Assembly: GCA_943789205.1 (NCBI GenBank)
Contig: CALSTG010000001.1
Location: 2,148,478 to 2,212,477 of the forward strand
DNA: 64,000 nucleotides
Direction: 5' to 3'
Source: an uncultured Flavobacteriales bacterium
GTDB lineage: Bacteria > Bacteroidota > Bacteroidia > Flavobacteriales_D > Crocinitomicaceae
Shown: piece after piece, positions 55,220 through 63,789 of the stretch
Layout: every line of letters starts with the position of its first letter
Position numbering within the stretch: the stretch's first letter is position 1
Made by a program: the position numbers and the translations under genes
The notes under the pieces: model-generated
The model's input: the letters and a program-made list of their open reading frames with translations, nothing else
The model's database searches: none
What the model was told of the DNA's origin: nothing

Positions 55220-56143
55220 ATGAAAATGAAATTAACATATTTAATACCGTTATTTATTTTTTGTTTTATTTCTTCAGCAAGCGGACAGGGCGGTTTGACG
55301 TATAATGAATTAATCAAAAACTTAAGAAAAAGTCCAAATTGTATTATATGCGCAGGTAAAGGAATACAACATATGTCAGGTGCTTTCAAAACGAGACATC
55401 ACACTTATTGTTATGGTCGGGGTTGTAGTGATTGTGATTATAAAGGCGAAATACGTTACTATCGTGAACCTTACGATTATGAATGCGGAGCATGTTCTGG
55501 TTCAGGTAAAAACGCAGTTTTAAGCGAGTTAAATAATTTAAATAAATTAAAAAAAATTTATATTGAGGATCATGCTGAGTATGTTGTTTTATATGGCATC
55601 AAGGAAGATGGTTTTCAACAACCTACATACGAGATTTCTGGTGATAATGGAGTAGTCGAATACCTCTATTACAATGATAAAACCAAACGTGTTTTTGATC
55701 AGTACGGGAATCCCCTTTTTGATATTGGATATGAAGATGATCATTTGGTTGAATTTATTTATTGCGGATCACATATGACAGACAATATGAGACGTGATTT
55801 TTATGGAGAAAATCTAGAATTTAATAGAAGAATTGGTACATCTTTGTTTATTGCTGGACAAGACTATTCTGAGGTAAATGGTGCAAATAAAAGTGGGTCA
55901 AATTTTAATGTATCAGTAAGGTATCATTATAAAAACCCAGAAAAAACGGATCGCCCTTTATTTTTAAATGCTGTTTCTAAAGTTGATAAAGATCAGTTTG
56001 AAGACGACTATTTCAATCCTAAAATATTAGATAGATACATTGTTATGACATACGTTACAATTGTATATAATACAATATGGTATGGGAGTGAATTATTCAG
56101 TCATGTATTGAATGAATCAATGAATGGATTAATGATTGATTAA
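55220..56143 (+). CDS. Secreted protein with DnaJ-like CxxCxGxG zinc-finger motifs
   Basis: The 307-residue protein has a signal peptide (MKMKLTYLIPLFIFCFISSASGQG). Near residues 41-96 it carries CIICAGKG, CYGRGCSDCDYKG and CGACSGSG (Cys 41, 44, 64, 69, 72, 89, 92), the zinc-ribbon pattern found in DnaJ proteins. No J domain is present. The remaining part has unique beta-rich sequence. Such cysteine modules outside the cytoplasm are unusual. A related but longer protein is encoded at 57754-59304. Confidence 0.7.
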   Translation: MKMKLTYLIPLFIFCFISSASGQGGLTYNELIKNLRKSPNCIICAGKGIQHMSGAFKTRHHTYCYGRGCSDCDYKGEIRYYREPYDYECGACSGSGKNAVLSELNNLNKLKKIYIEDHAEYVVLYGIKEDGFQQPTYEISGDNGVVEYLYYNDKTKRVFDQYGNPLFDIGYEDDHLVEFIYCGSHMTDNMRRDFYGENLEFNRRIGTSLFIAGQDYSEVNGANKSGSNFNVSVRYHYKNPEKTDRPLFLNAVSKVDKDQFEDDYFNPKILDRYIVMTYVTIVYNTIWYGSELFSHVLNESMNGLMID

Positions 56144-56160
56144 ATTGAATATTATGCTCT

Positions 56161-56179
56161 AATGTGGGACTCGAATATA
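56161..56179. repeat. Intergenic motif, copy 2 (AATGTGGGACTCGAATATA)
   Basis: Lies 17 bp after the stop of the secreted zinc-finger gene. Same core GGACTCGA; the GAATAT just after the core is mirrored by ATATTC at 56189-56194. Confidence 0.6.
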
Positions 56180-56275
56180 GCCTTGTCATATTCTTTCTTT
56201 TGATTAAACTTCTGTAGTTGAATACATCTTTAATTAATTTGTAAAACATTATTTTTAAAGTGCTAACTATTACTT

Positions 56276-56683
56276 ATGAACCCATTAATAAAGAATTTAC
56301 TAGCCAGCTTTGCTGGATTTATCGTTATGATGGCTGTTAACATGGGGCTAATAATGTTGCTCGGCAACATTTTTTCGCCTCCAGAAGGTGTAAATCCAAA
56401 CGATGTGAATAGTATAAATAACAACCTGCATAGATATACAGTCTTTCAGTTAATTATGCCCTTTCTTGCTCATGCAGGGGGAACTTTGGTAGGCACGCTG
56501 ACGGCGGCAAAAATAGCTAATAGTCATAAGATGTTAATTGTAATGATATTGGCTGCGGTGCACTTTACTGGTGGTGCAATGATGGTTTCTATGCTTAGTA
56601 ATTCACCATTGTGGTTTAATGTTTTAGACTTGGGTGTTGCCTATTTTCCAATGGCTTGGCTGGGTTATAAACTCGCTAAATAA
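56276..56683 (+). CDS. Four-TM membrane protein of unknown function
   Basis: The 135-residue protein has about four hydrophobic segments: residues 8-30, 60-80 (FQLIMPFLAHAGGTLVG), 88-105 (MLIVMILAAVHFTGGA) and 115-133. The last residues are basic. No recognised motif. It is a lone gene with a 132-bp gap upstream that also contains the motif copy at 56161. Confidence 0.6.
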   Translation: MNPLIKNLLASFAGFIVMMAVNMGLIMLLGNIFSPPEGVNPNDVNSINNNLHRYTVFQLIMPFLAHAGGTLVGTLTAAKIANSHKMLIVMILAAVHFTGGAMMVSMLSNSPLWFNVLDLGVAYFPMAWLGYKLAK

Positions 56684-56838
56684 AACACCATGAACAAATG
56701 AGAATGTTGAGCTCATTTTTTATAGATGAATTTTAAATAAATTATTTAAAAGTTTGGATTCAACACAAATACATTTGTGACATTAAGAGTTTTGATACCT
56801 ATCGATAAACTTTGACTCCGTATTTTTGTTTCACATAC

Positions 56839-57465
56839 ATGCGTTATATTTTCATACCAATTTTCGTCTTATTCTTTGTCTTTAACAACAATAATTGTTT
56901 GGCTCAATTTGAGGAATTCAATCAACAACGACATGGTCTAGATAAAAAAATAATGCTTGGATTAGGTAGTTGGGCAAGCCTGAATCTTTTAGGGAGTGGG
57001 ATAGGATGGGCATTAAGTACGAACGAATCCACCAAATATTTTCATCAGATGAATGTAATGTGGAACGCCGTCAATTTAGGCTTATCCATTCCTGGATATA
57101 TTAAAGCGCGCAAGGGAAATAACAAATTGAGTTTCTTTGAAACATTAAACGAACAGCGCAAAACAGAAACTATTTTTTTAATCAATGCTGGACTCGATCT
57201 CGCTTATATTTCATCAGGACTCCTCCTAAAAAACAGGCCCACACAAAATCCGACAGAACAAGTAAAGAATAACGGTTTTGGAAATAGCATTATCCTTCAG
57301 GGTAGCTTTCTTCTGTTCTTCGATTGGATAGCCTTTAGCCTTCATCGAAGACATTCAAAAAAAGAATTGAATCCCTGGCTACAAAGAATACAACCTAGCT
57401 CATCCGGAATTGGATTAATACTAAATTTAGATTCCCAATCTAGAAAACTACCGAATAACATGTAA
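56839..57465 (+). CDS. Membrane protein with DUF6992-like pattern
   Basis: From ATG 56839 the product is 208 residues (MRYIFIPIFVLFFVFNNNNC LAQ). It has a signal-like N-terminus, then hydrophobic stretches around LMLGLGSWASLNLLGSGIGWAL and IFLINAGLDLAYISSGLLL, and a basic end. The layout and WASLNL/GSG pattern resemble DUF6992 proteins. The stop codon lies inside the motif copy at 57464. An upstream TTG (56812) is less likely than this ATG. Confidence 0.55.
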   Translation: MRYIFIPIFVLFFVFNNNNCLAQFEEFNQQRHGLDKKIMLGLGSWASLNLLGSGIGWALSTNESTKYFHQMNVMWNAVNLGLSIPGYIKARKGNNKLSFFETLNEQRKTETIFLINAGLDLAYISSGLLLKNRPTQNPTEQVKNNGFGNSIILQGSFLLFFDWIAFSLHRRHSKKELNPWLQRIQPSSSGIGLILNLDSQSRKLPNNM

Positions 57466-57482
57466 TGTAGGACTTGAACATT
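57464..57482. repeat. Intergenic motif, copy 3 (AATGTAGGACTTGAACATT)
   Basis: The clearest dyad of the set: AATGT and ACATT arms flank a 9-nt core. It overlaps the stop codon of the preceding gene. A weak copy (AATTAGGACTTGAAAGAAT) starts at 57634. Confidence 0.6.
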
Positions 57483-57753
57483 GGGTGGTTTTCAATAAAA
57501 AATCATCCTTCAAGGTTGTTCTAAATTCCTAATCGGATTTCTGTTTCTTGATCGCTGATTAGATATGAAAGAGCATTTTTAGATAAATAAAATGCTCTAG
57601 TGATTGAATCAGAGCAGCTTGAAGTTTTTATAAAATTAGGACTTGAAAGAATATATTATCGTTTGCATTATAATTCATTAAAAATTATTAGTTTTCGTTA
57701 GGTTTATTTACTTCGCCAACAACTTAATTTTTTATTTTCGGTAAATTATCTAA

Positions 57754-59304
57754 ATGAAGCATCTGTTATTTACGTTGATACTTGGAATAACTCAAATTAT
57801 CTTTTCTCAGAAAAGCAATATTTTAAGTGAAGAAGATAAGCAATATTTAGTGGATAATTATAGGACTAAGACATTTGCTGAATTAGCAAGGGATATTGGA
57901 GTTCAAACATATTTTGTTCGTGAATTTTGCAATTCTGGTCTGTATCAAAATGTCTTTTGGGACGGGGCAGAGACACTCAACTGTTTATATTCAAATGAAC
58001 CTATTGAACCAAACTCGAAAGGAGAGTATTACTTTTTTTACTCCTCAAATGAGGATCGTAGGGTTTATGAAAAAACACTATTAAGACCTCAAAGGTTTCT
58101 ATTCTACAAATTCAAGACAAAAGAATATGCGCAAAATTGGTGTGATGGTATTCCTTTTGAAGCTAAAGAGATTGCATTTGGACCAAATACAACGCCTAGT
58201 ATAGATCATTTCACTATAGATGGATATGAACTGACCAAATACATTAACCTCTCTGATATTCCTGTATTAAAAAATAAATTAACAGAGTTTAATTCACTAT
58301 TTCATAAAATAGAGTACGATAGAGGGGCAGGACAATTTAAATTCCAAGAGCATAATATACCCGGTTATGTTTTAGTGACCACTGAAAGGTCATCTATTAA
58401 TGGTGTAATCAAAACTCCGCATTACTATTTCAATCAAAGAGCAATAAAAATAATATATGATTATTTATCCAAGTATGGTTATTCCTACTTCTCTGGAGAG
58501 GTTTTAGGAGATTTACCTATGAACGATATGCGAATTCGAAAAGAATGTAAAAAGACATATTCTCGAAATGAAATTATTGAATGTCCGAATTGCAATGGAG
58601 AGTCAAGATTTATAGACCATTCAGATAAGTACTCAACGGAGAGTAGTTCTGTGATGCAAAATTGTACTTCTTGTGATAGAACCTTTCGATTTCAAGTATG
58701 GAATTGGAATAATAGAGGATGGAAAGACTTTAAGGAAAAGAAGCTCGGTTATGTAAAATGCGGCGGATGTAAAGGTTATGGATTTTCTGAACGTTATCAT
58801 GGAGGCGGAAAAGATGATGTCACAAGAAAAAATTGTCATGTAAGTGGGTGTAATCAGGGTTGGCAGGAGTGCATAAAATGCAATGGTAAAGGTCAAAAAA
58901 GAAGCACCGTTTATGTTAAAAAGAAACATGCAACAACACAAAATAATGAATGTACGAGGTGTAATAATAGTGGCAAGATAAATACCGGAAAAATAAAAAC
59001 ATATACCTGTTCCTCATGCGATGGGAAAGGATTTTACTTTTATTCAGATGAAAATAAAGATTGGGACGAAATAAAAGAATATTATAAATACAATCAAGTT
59101 ATTAGACCTGATTTGGGTTTTAATGGAGGTGTTAGATACTCGGATCTCAAATGGAAGGGTTTAAAGAGCGGAACCTATTTTATTCAACAAACCGATTTAG
59201 GTTTAGAATACAATAGGCTTGGTACAAGTATAATAGATAAAGATGACAGAGTTTCTAAATATGACTTTGTGCAAATTGCATTTCAGCGTAAGATTAAAAA
59301 ATAA
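57754..59304 (+). CDS. Secreted multi-CxxCxGxG zinc-finger protein with HTH-like N-terminal segment
   Basis: The 516-residue protein begins with a signal peptide (MKHLLFTLILGITQIIFSQ). Residues 25-62 (LSEEDKQYLVDNYRTKTFAE ... VQTYFVREF) look like a SANT/HTH-type helix pair. The second half has seven Cys pairs (277/280, 304/307, 336/339, 361/366, 373/376, 400/403, 419/422), several with the CxxCxGxG spacing of DnaJ zinc fingers. The family is unknown to me. It is followed by the motif copy at 59344. Confidence 0.65.
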   Translation: MKHLLFTLILGITQIIFSQKSNILSEEDKQYLVDNYRTKTFAELARDIGVQTYFVREFCNSGLYQNVFWDGAETLNCLYSNEPIEPNSKGEYYFFYSSNEDRRVYEKTLLRPQRFLFYKFKTKEYAQNWCDGIPFEAKEIAFGPNTTPSIDHFTIDGYELTKYINLSDIPVLKNKLTEFNSLFHKIEYDRGAGQFKFQEHNIPGYVLVTTERSSINGVIKTPHYYFNQRAIKIIYDYLSKYGYSYFSGEVLGDLPMNDMRIRKECKKTYSRNEIIECPNCNGESRFIDHSDKYSTESSSVMQNCTSCDRTFRFQVWNWNNRGWKDFKEKKLGYVKCGGCKGYGFSERYHGGGKDDVTRKNCHVSGCNQGWQECIKCNGKGQKRSTVYVKKKHATTQNNECTRCNNSGKINTGKIKTYTCSSCDGKGFYFYSDENKDWDEIKEYYKYNQVIRPDLGFNGGVRYSDLKWKGLKSGTYFIQQTDLGLEYNRLGTSIIDKDDRVSKYDFVQIAFQRKIKK

Positions 59305-59343
59305 ATCCCTCCCTTAAAAATTTAAATTGCTTATTAGTAATAT

Positions 59344-59362
59344 AATGTGGGACTCGAATATT
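59344..59362. repeat. Intergenic motif, copy 4 (AATGTGGGACTCGAATATT)
   Basis: Lies 39 bp after the zinc-finger gene stop, in the same orientation relative to the preceding gene as the other copies. It is followed by the terminator at 59377-59401. Confidence 0.6.
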
Positions 59363-59376
59363 GAATAATTATCAAT

Positions 59377-59401
59377 AAAAAAGCCACTCGTTAAAGTGGC
59401 T
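59377..59401 (-). terminator. Intrinsic terminator for the YwqK-like lipoprotein gene
   Basis: AGCCACT (59382-59388) and AGTGGCT (59395-59401) form a perfect 7-bp stem with a 6-nt loop. On the minus strand it is followed by a T run (the A run 59377-59382), as expected 17 bp after the stop of the minus-strand gene ending at 59419. Confidence 0.7.
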
Positions 59402-59418
59402 CAAGTTTAATTCGGCTT

Positions 59419-60132
59419 TTATTGGATTCCCTCTAGATTGTTATTTCTACGTTCTCCATTGACGTTCCAATATTTCGGTTTTCTCATATTTCCATTCACA
59501 CGCCAATATTCCCTTTTTATCTGACCATCCTCATACCAAGATCTATCAAAACCCTCTAATAAACCATTTTCATAGGTTTGTTCAAGACTTAATTTTCCAT
59601 TACGGTGCCACTGTCTTACGAGCCCATCTTTTTCACCATTTTTGATACTCCATTCATACCTTAACTTACCAGGTCCATACCAAGCTCTTTGTAAACCTTC
59701 TTCTTCGCCTTCCTTAAAATTATTTTCAATCCACAAATCACCATCCCCATCCCACTTTCTATATAAGCCATCCATTTTACCATCCTTGTAGTTTTCTTCA
59801 ATCCACAATAAACCATCACTGTTCCACTCTCTAGATATTCCATCTTTCTTGCCATCCTTATAGTTATAAAGCAATTGAACCTTGTCTTCTCGGCAATAAA
59901 AAACAACACCCGTATAATTTTCTGGAATTGAATCCACGTGGGCAATGAGCAGTCCTTCTATATCTTTACAATTGGGTTGCGTATTGTTTTTTTTATCTTT
60001 TTTCACAATAACAGCTGTGTTTTTTTTTGTATTAAGAGAGCCATCCTTTTTGGAAACAGTCGCCTTTTTTCCTGATTCGTCTGCACAACTTAGCATTAAA
60101 CCCAATAATAAAAACACAAAAAGATATTTCAT
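59419..60132 (-). CDS. YwqK-family repeat lipoprotein
   Basis: From ATG 60132 the product has 237 residues: a lipoprotein signal (MKYLFVFLLLGLMLSC), a K/T-rich linker, then repeated units EWNSDGLLWIEENYKDGKMD, KWDGDGDLWIENNFKEGEEE and WHRNGKLSLEQTYENGLLEG. This is the YwqK/MORN-type repeat pattern, placed here on an outer-surface lipoprotein. It is larger than the 106-residue relative encoded at 52623-52943. The upstream region holds the phased octamer array. Confidence 0.72.
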   Translation of the reverse strand: MKYLFVFLLLGLMLSCADESGKKATVSKKDGSLNTKKNTAVIVKKDKKNNTQPNCKDIEGLLIAHVDSIPENYTGVVFYCREDKVQLLYNYKDGKKDGISREWNSDGLLWIEENYKDGKMDGLYRKWDGDGDLWIENNFKEGEEEGLQRAWYGPGKLRYEWSIKNGEKDGLVRQWHRNGKLSLEQTYENGLLEGFDRSWYEDGQIKREYWRVNGNMRKPKYWNVNGERRNNNLEGIQ

Positions 60133-60173
60133 AAAATAATTTTTTACCAAGTTAATAAATCTAAATCGTTTTT

Positions 60174-60193
60174 AATGTAGCACCTGAATCCTA
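60174..60193. repeat. Intergenic motif, degenerate copy 5
   Basis: AATGTAGCACCTGAATCCTA keeps AATGTAG and the TGAA part but has lost the GGACTC core. It is on the upstream side of the YwqK-like gene. Confidence 0.35.
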
Positions 60194-60207
60194 ACACACC
60201 TAATCCC

Positions 60208-60332
60208 TTTTAAGTACTTAAAATAGGGGAGAACCCACCTTTAAGAACTTATAAGTACTTAACAAGGTGACGAAATAGCGACGGGATACATTATAAGTAG
60301 AAATAAGTGCTTTTAAGTACTTAGAAGAACTT
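60208..60332. promoter_or_regulatory. Helically phased array of AAGNNCTT octamers
   Basis: Six AAGNNCTT sites occur at 60212, 60243, 60253, 60305, 60315 and 60325. Those at 60243/60253 and 60305/60315/60325 are spaced exactly 10 bp. The first lies in a perfect 16-bp palindrome TTTTAAGTACTTAAAA (60208-60223). The region has no gene (60151-60531). It could be a multi-site operator or an iteron-like origin; no replication gene is nearby. Confidence 0.5.
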
Positions 60333-60394
60333 ACAAAACTTTATTTAAAATCTTTTTTCACTGATTTTGTGTCAAAAACACGCTCTGTAGTGTC

Positions 60395-60421
60395 TGTAAA
60401 TGCTATGTTTTTAAAAATAAT
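60395..60421. repeat. 27-bp direct repeat, left copy
   Basis: Exactly identical to 63790-63816 (sequence begins TGTAAATGCTATGTTTTTAA). The two copies bracket the DUF932/WYL module in the same orientation. Confidence 0.7.
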
Positions 60422-60455
60422 ATATAAATTTTCTATGAATTTATAATACATAAAT

Positions 60456-60496
60456 GGAGGGTTAGCAAATCACTAATAGATAGTATAAAACCCTCC
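60456..60496. other. Long-loop inverted repeat downstream of the DUF932 gene
   Basis: GGAGGGTT (60456-60463) and AACCCTCC (60489-60496) pair perfectly over a 25-nt loop, 36 nt after the DUF932 stop codon on the minus strand. It may end or stabilise that transcript. There is no clear T run. Confidence 0.35.
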
Positions 60497-60531
60497 TAAC
60501 CAAATAGAAGGGTCTATTTACATCTAATGGA

Positions 60532-61350
60532 CTAGGTCAAACTCATGAGGTAATTCATGGCTTGGCGATTCAAACGTTCACCGCGGCCATTTACGACACC
60601 AAATCCTTTGTTTCCAGTCAAATGATTCGAGGTGTATCTCGTCACTCCATTTAATACACCCCAGAGGTTGAATCCTAATTCACCGACCTCTCTCTTTAGA
60701 CAGTCATAAAACAAAATCAACTGTTCTTCCTCTCGACGAGTGAGTTTGTCTTTATTTTCCTTATTTAAGTTTGGATTCAGCAATATAGGTCCTAGACTTG
60801 TCATCAAGTCCATAGTGGCCGGTGTTGATTCCAGTCGTTCCATATTACGGTATAGATCCTGACGGCCATTTTCGTAGGTGTCTAGGATTTCTTCAATATC
60901 AATAGCGTCAATATCAAAGGTTTGGTCGTGTCTCCTTTGAAAAGCTCTTATTTTCGATGAGAACATGTTTTCACAGCGGTACATGTAGTTTGAGGTGCCA
61001 ATGAACAACTTACTCGATCCATCGTTGCTGTTGCCGATAATGAGATAGTCTGCAACGCGTTCACCACACAATGTATATTTCTTTTTATTCTCAAAGAAGG
61101 CCAGAATGCGTTTTCCTCTCTTGAATTCCTCGTAACCTTTGAAACGAAATCCTCCGGTATGGAGTATTTTTTCCTTTATGGCTTCGAGGTCTCTATTGAA
61201 AACAGGCTTGTAGTACCTGCTCCTGATGCCAATTAATTTCTGATCGTCTGACCGCACGAGGGCCTTATTTAGGACTTTGGTTTGTCCTTTAATTTGTACG
61301 GGAAGTACCTCGATTTCCCAGCTTAAATCTTTTTTCAATTTGTTTTTCAT
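60532..61350 (-). CDS. DUF932-type plasmid/phage-related protein
   Basis: The 272-residue protein resembles DUF932 (phage/plasmid-like TIGR03299): LPVQIKGQTKVLNKALVRSD, LAFFENKKKYTLCGERVADYLII, GTSNYMYRCENMF and GFNLWGVLNGVTRYTSNHL. Such proteins travel with mobile elements and plasmids; the function is not established. It lies 24 bp after the homologue of the 62918 gene on the minus strand. The 60151-60531 gap downstream has repeat structures only. Confidence 0.75.
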   Translation of the reverse strand: MKNKLKKDLSWEIEVLPVQIKGQTKVLNKALVRSDDQKLIGIRSRYYKPVFNRDLEAIKEKILHTGGFRFKGYEEFKRGKRILAFFENKKKYTLCGERVADYLIIGNSNDGSSKLFIGTSNYMYRCENMFSSKIRAFQRRHDQTFDIDAIDIEEILDTYENGRQDLYRNMERLESTPATMDLMTSLGPILLNPNLNKENKDKLTRREEEQLILFYDCLKREVGELGFNLWGVLNGVTRYTSNHLTGNKGFGVVNGRGERLNRQAMNYLMSLT

Positions 61351-61373
61351 GTTTTTTTGGTTTTTAGGGGTTA

Positions 61374-61847
61374 TTAATTTTTGTTGTTGATATAATTGTC
61401 ATGTGGTTCAATATTGATCCACCTTTGGTATTCTATGTTGTAGTAGTTGAAGTAAGTCCCTGGAGCTTCCTTTTCGATGATGTCAATCGCTTTTGTAGAC
61501 TTCGGTAAGGCAGGGAATACGAGGGTATAGGTATGTGCTTGCCCTTTTCTACGGAAGTGGAATTTCTCCGGTGCAATTGTTATATTCAATGCAAAGAGCA
61601 GGGGGTAGGTCCGTTTCGAGAGGGTATCCCTGATAAATGAATTTCTTTCCATTTGTATCCATCCACCATTGATGTATTCCTGAGAAGAAGTGTATTTAAA
61701 GTCTATACGTGTATATTCTTCATTAAGGTCGATGCTTTGAATCATTGCACTCGTATTTCGATCATACACACTGGGGTTAAATAGTCGCAGTGTTTTGGTC
61801 TTCTTCTTACGCTCTTTGTGCGTTGTGTTTTGCATGTTGTTTTCCAT
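61374..61847 (-). CDS. Small beta-rich protein, homologue of 62918-63337
   Basis: The 157-residue protein has a K/R-rich N-terminus, then a beta-sandwich-like core: YTRIDFKYTSSQEYINGGWI, NSFIRDTLSKRTYPLLFALN, AHTYTLVFPALPKSTKAIDI and GTYFNYYNI. The motif xTRIDFxY...GGWI.M...LR...DFNYYxI is shared with the protein at 62918-63337. The pattern recalls beta-domains found in Bacteroidota surface and redox proteins. It is divergent from the WYL gene across the dyad at 61893. Confidence 0.6.
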   Translation of the reverse strand: MENNMQNTTHKERKKKTKTLRLFNPSVYDRNTSAMIQSIDLNEEYTRIDFKYTSSQEYINGGWIQMERNSFIRDTLSKRTYPLLFALNITIAPEKFHFRRKGQAHTYTLVFPALPKSTKAIDIIEKEAPGTYFNYYNIEYQRWINIEPHDNYINNKN

Positions 61848-61892
61848 TCTGTTCTATTTTACTGTTTTACGCTACAAAGAATTAATTTTAAA

Positions 61893-61932
61893 CCGTATTA
61901 GTGATACGGAGTTAAAAATTTTATTACTTTTG
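61893..61932 (+). promoter_or_regulatory. Dyad and -7 box ahead of the WYL gene
   Basis: CCGTAT-tagtg-ATACGG (61893-61909) is a perfect 6-bp inverted repeat in the divergent gap. It lies 15 bp upstream of TACTTTTG (61925-61932, matches TAnnTTTG), which ends 4 bp before the WYL start codon. The dyad is a candidate autoregulatory operator. The short distance would make the message nearly leaderless. Confidence 0.45.
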
Positions 61933-61936
61933 TTTT

Positions 61937-62918
61937 ATGCCAATCAACAAAAACGCATACAGACGCTACAAAGTAATCGATGCATGTCTTCGAAATAAAA
62001 TGCGTAGATACCCCAATATGAAAGAACTTTTAGCGGCTCTTGAGGAGAAACTAGGTGTCAATACCACCGCTGAAACTGTTCAAAAGGACATTGCTGTGAT
62101 GAAGATGCTGCCACCAGATGGATTTGATGCGCCCATTAAATTCAACCGTACGCACCTTGGTTATGAATATACCAATCCGGACTTCTCAATTAATGGCGTA
62201 TCCTTGAATTCTTATGATGTGGATTCCATCAATGAGGCCATTGAGGTCATTTCTGCTATTGGAGGTTCTCGTGTCAGTGAAAAGTTCACGCACGCCATTG
62301 AGAAGGTATTGTCCAATGCACAAGAGTTAAATAACAAAGAAGTAAAACGAAAAATCATTGAAACAGATTACATTTCTGAAGGCAGAGGCTTTGAGCATTT
62401 CGATTTATTGTACTCGGCCTGTAGAGACCGCGTACCCGTAAGTTTTATTCATTACTCCTATAGTAGACGTGAATTTAAAGCATTAATTATTCACCCTGTT
62501 TTGCTTAAAGAATTCAACAACCATTGGTACGTGATTGGTTTTTCGGAAGCACATCAGGCGTTGCGCACCTTTGGACTTGATCGCGTCAAAGCGCCCGAAC
62601 CGATTTATAAAGTATTCCAGGATACCTCGTCCGATGTGATTGATGCGTATTTAAATAATGTTTACGGTGTATATCCTTTGCCTAACTGCACAAAAGAGAA
62701 AATCACCCTCCATGCGAATGCTATGATCACCAATTATTTTAGGGCACAGAAAATACATGAAAGTCAGCATGTCGAGATGCGAGAGCAGGGGAGATTCCAT
62801 CATCACTTTTGAGTTGATTCCTTCCATGGAACTTGTGAGTCTTATCCTGTCATATGGCAAACAGATAAGAGTACTAGAACCAGCACATTTAGCTAAAACC
62901 GTTAAAGAATTTAAGTAA
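61937..62918 (+). pseudogene. WYL-domain transcriptional regulator, frameshifted near the C-terminus
   Basis: The main frame (61937-62812, 291 residues) has an N-terminal winged-helix part (MPINKNAYRRYKVIDACLRN) and a WYL domain (SYSRREFKALIIHPVLLKEF, then WYVIGFSEAHQALRTFGLDR). It stops in GRFHHHF. The other frame continues ITFELIPSMELVSLILSYGK and ends with LEPAHLAKTVKEFK at a TAA that overlaps the next ATG (TAATG). One extra G in the GGGG run 62788-62791 explains this. Corrected, it has the complete WYL-WCX layout of ligand-sensing repressors found with defence and mobile loci. Confidence 0.75.
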
Positions 62919-63337
62919 TGGATAAAAAAAGAGACCTACTGCTTCAATTGAATGTTGTTCGCAAACCAAATACAAACCTAATTATACTTAGGGCCATATT
63001 GAGTGAAAGACATACGCGTATCGACTTTGGTTATTTTGCTACAGATGAATACTACAGAGGAGGATGGATTAAAATGTCGCCTGATTCATATCTACGAACC
63101 AATTCAAGTGAGGCAAAATATAAATTGAAATACACCGATGATATTCCCTTAGCGCCAGCGCGACTTGATTTCGAGTCCAATAAGGACTGGCACTATTTTT
63201 CACTGTTCTTTGAGCCCATACCCAAACGCAGCTGTAAGATCGATTTAATAGAGGTCGAAAATCCTCAAGACACTGATTTTAATTATTACGGAATCAAGAT
63301 TGATTTAAATAATGCGGAGGAAATAATCAAACCGTAA
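62918..63337 (+). CDS. Small beta-rich protein, homologue of 61374-61847
   Basis: The 139-residue protein shares the core TRIDFGYFATDEYYRGGWI, DSYLRTNSSEAKYKLKYTDD, SLFFEPIPKRSCKIDLIEVE and DFNYYGIKI with the 157-residue neighbour on the other side of the WYL gene. It lacks signal peptide and TM segments. Its ATG overlaps the stop of the restored WYL frame (TAATG), so the two genes were translationally coupled. Confidence 0.6.
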   Translation: MDKKRDLLLQLNVVRKPNTNLIILRAILSERHTRIDFGYFATDEYYRGGWIKMSPDSYLRTNSSEAKYKLKYTDDIPLAPARLDFESNKDWHYFSLFFEPIPKRSCKIDLIEVENPQDTDFNYYGIKIDLNNAEEIIKP

Positions 63338-63394
63338 AAATATTACGCTTTTGAGATTTTACTTTGTGATTTAACCCTATAAATAGAACTGCCT

Positions 63395-63775
63395 ATGTTT
63401 TTTCAAGCACCCACACACAAGAACAACACTTTCGATGTACAAATAAAAGGAAATTTTCGAGACTCCAAGGATAGTTTCTACAGCATTAGCGAGAAAGATT
63501 TTGTGCACATCACTTTTGTGAAACGTGAAGACAAGAGCATCTGGGAAGAAGTGCGGCCACTAATGATGCTTGAGACCATTGATGAGTTCTTTCCCAATGA
63601 AGAGCCAGATATCATCTACCGATCTAATTATACCTCAGTGCGGGGTTACCGTGCCTTCTTGAACCGTCAACCACTATTTGAGGAGCACGAAGCCTTTCTC
63701 AAGAAATACGGCAATCTGATGTATACCAAACCTGTTTATGGTTTGCGCGGTTTTGGAGATGATATTCCTTTTTGA
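63395..63775 (+). CDS. Protein of unknown function, 126 residues
   Basis: Intact frame MFFQAPTHKNNTFDVQIKGN with a mixed strand/helix pattern, then EFFPNEEPDIIYRSNYTSVR and MYTKPVYGLRGFGDDIPF at the end. No signal or known domain. It is the last gene before the right copy of the 27-bp repeat and appears to belong to the DUF932/WYL module. Confidence 0.5.
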   Translation: MFFQAPTHKNNTFDVQIKGNFRDSKDSFYSISEKDFVHITFVKREDKSIWEEVRPLMMLETIDEFFPNEEPDIIYRSNYTSVRGYRAFLNRQPLFEEHEAFLKKYGNLMYTKPVYGLRGFGDDIPF

Positions 63776-63789
63776 GTTGATGTAAGCCT

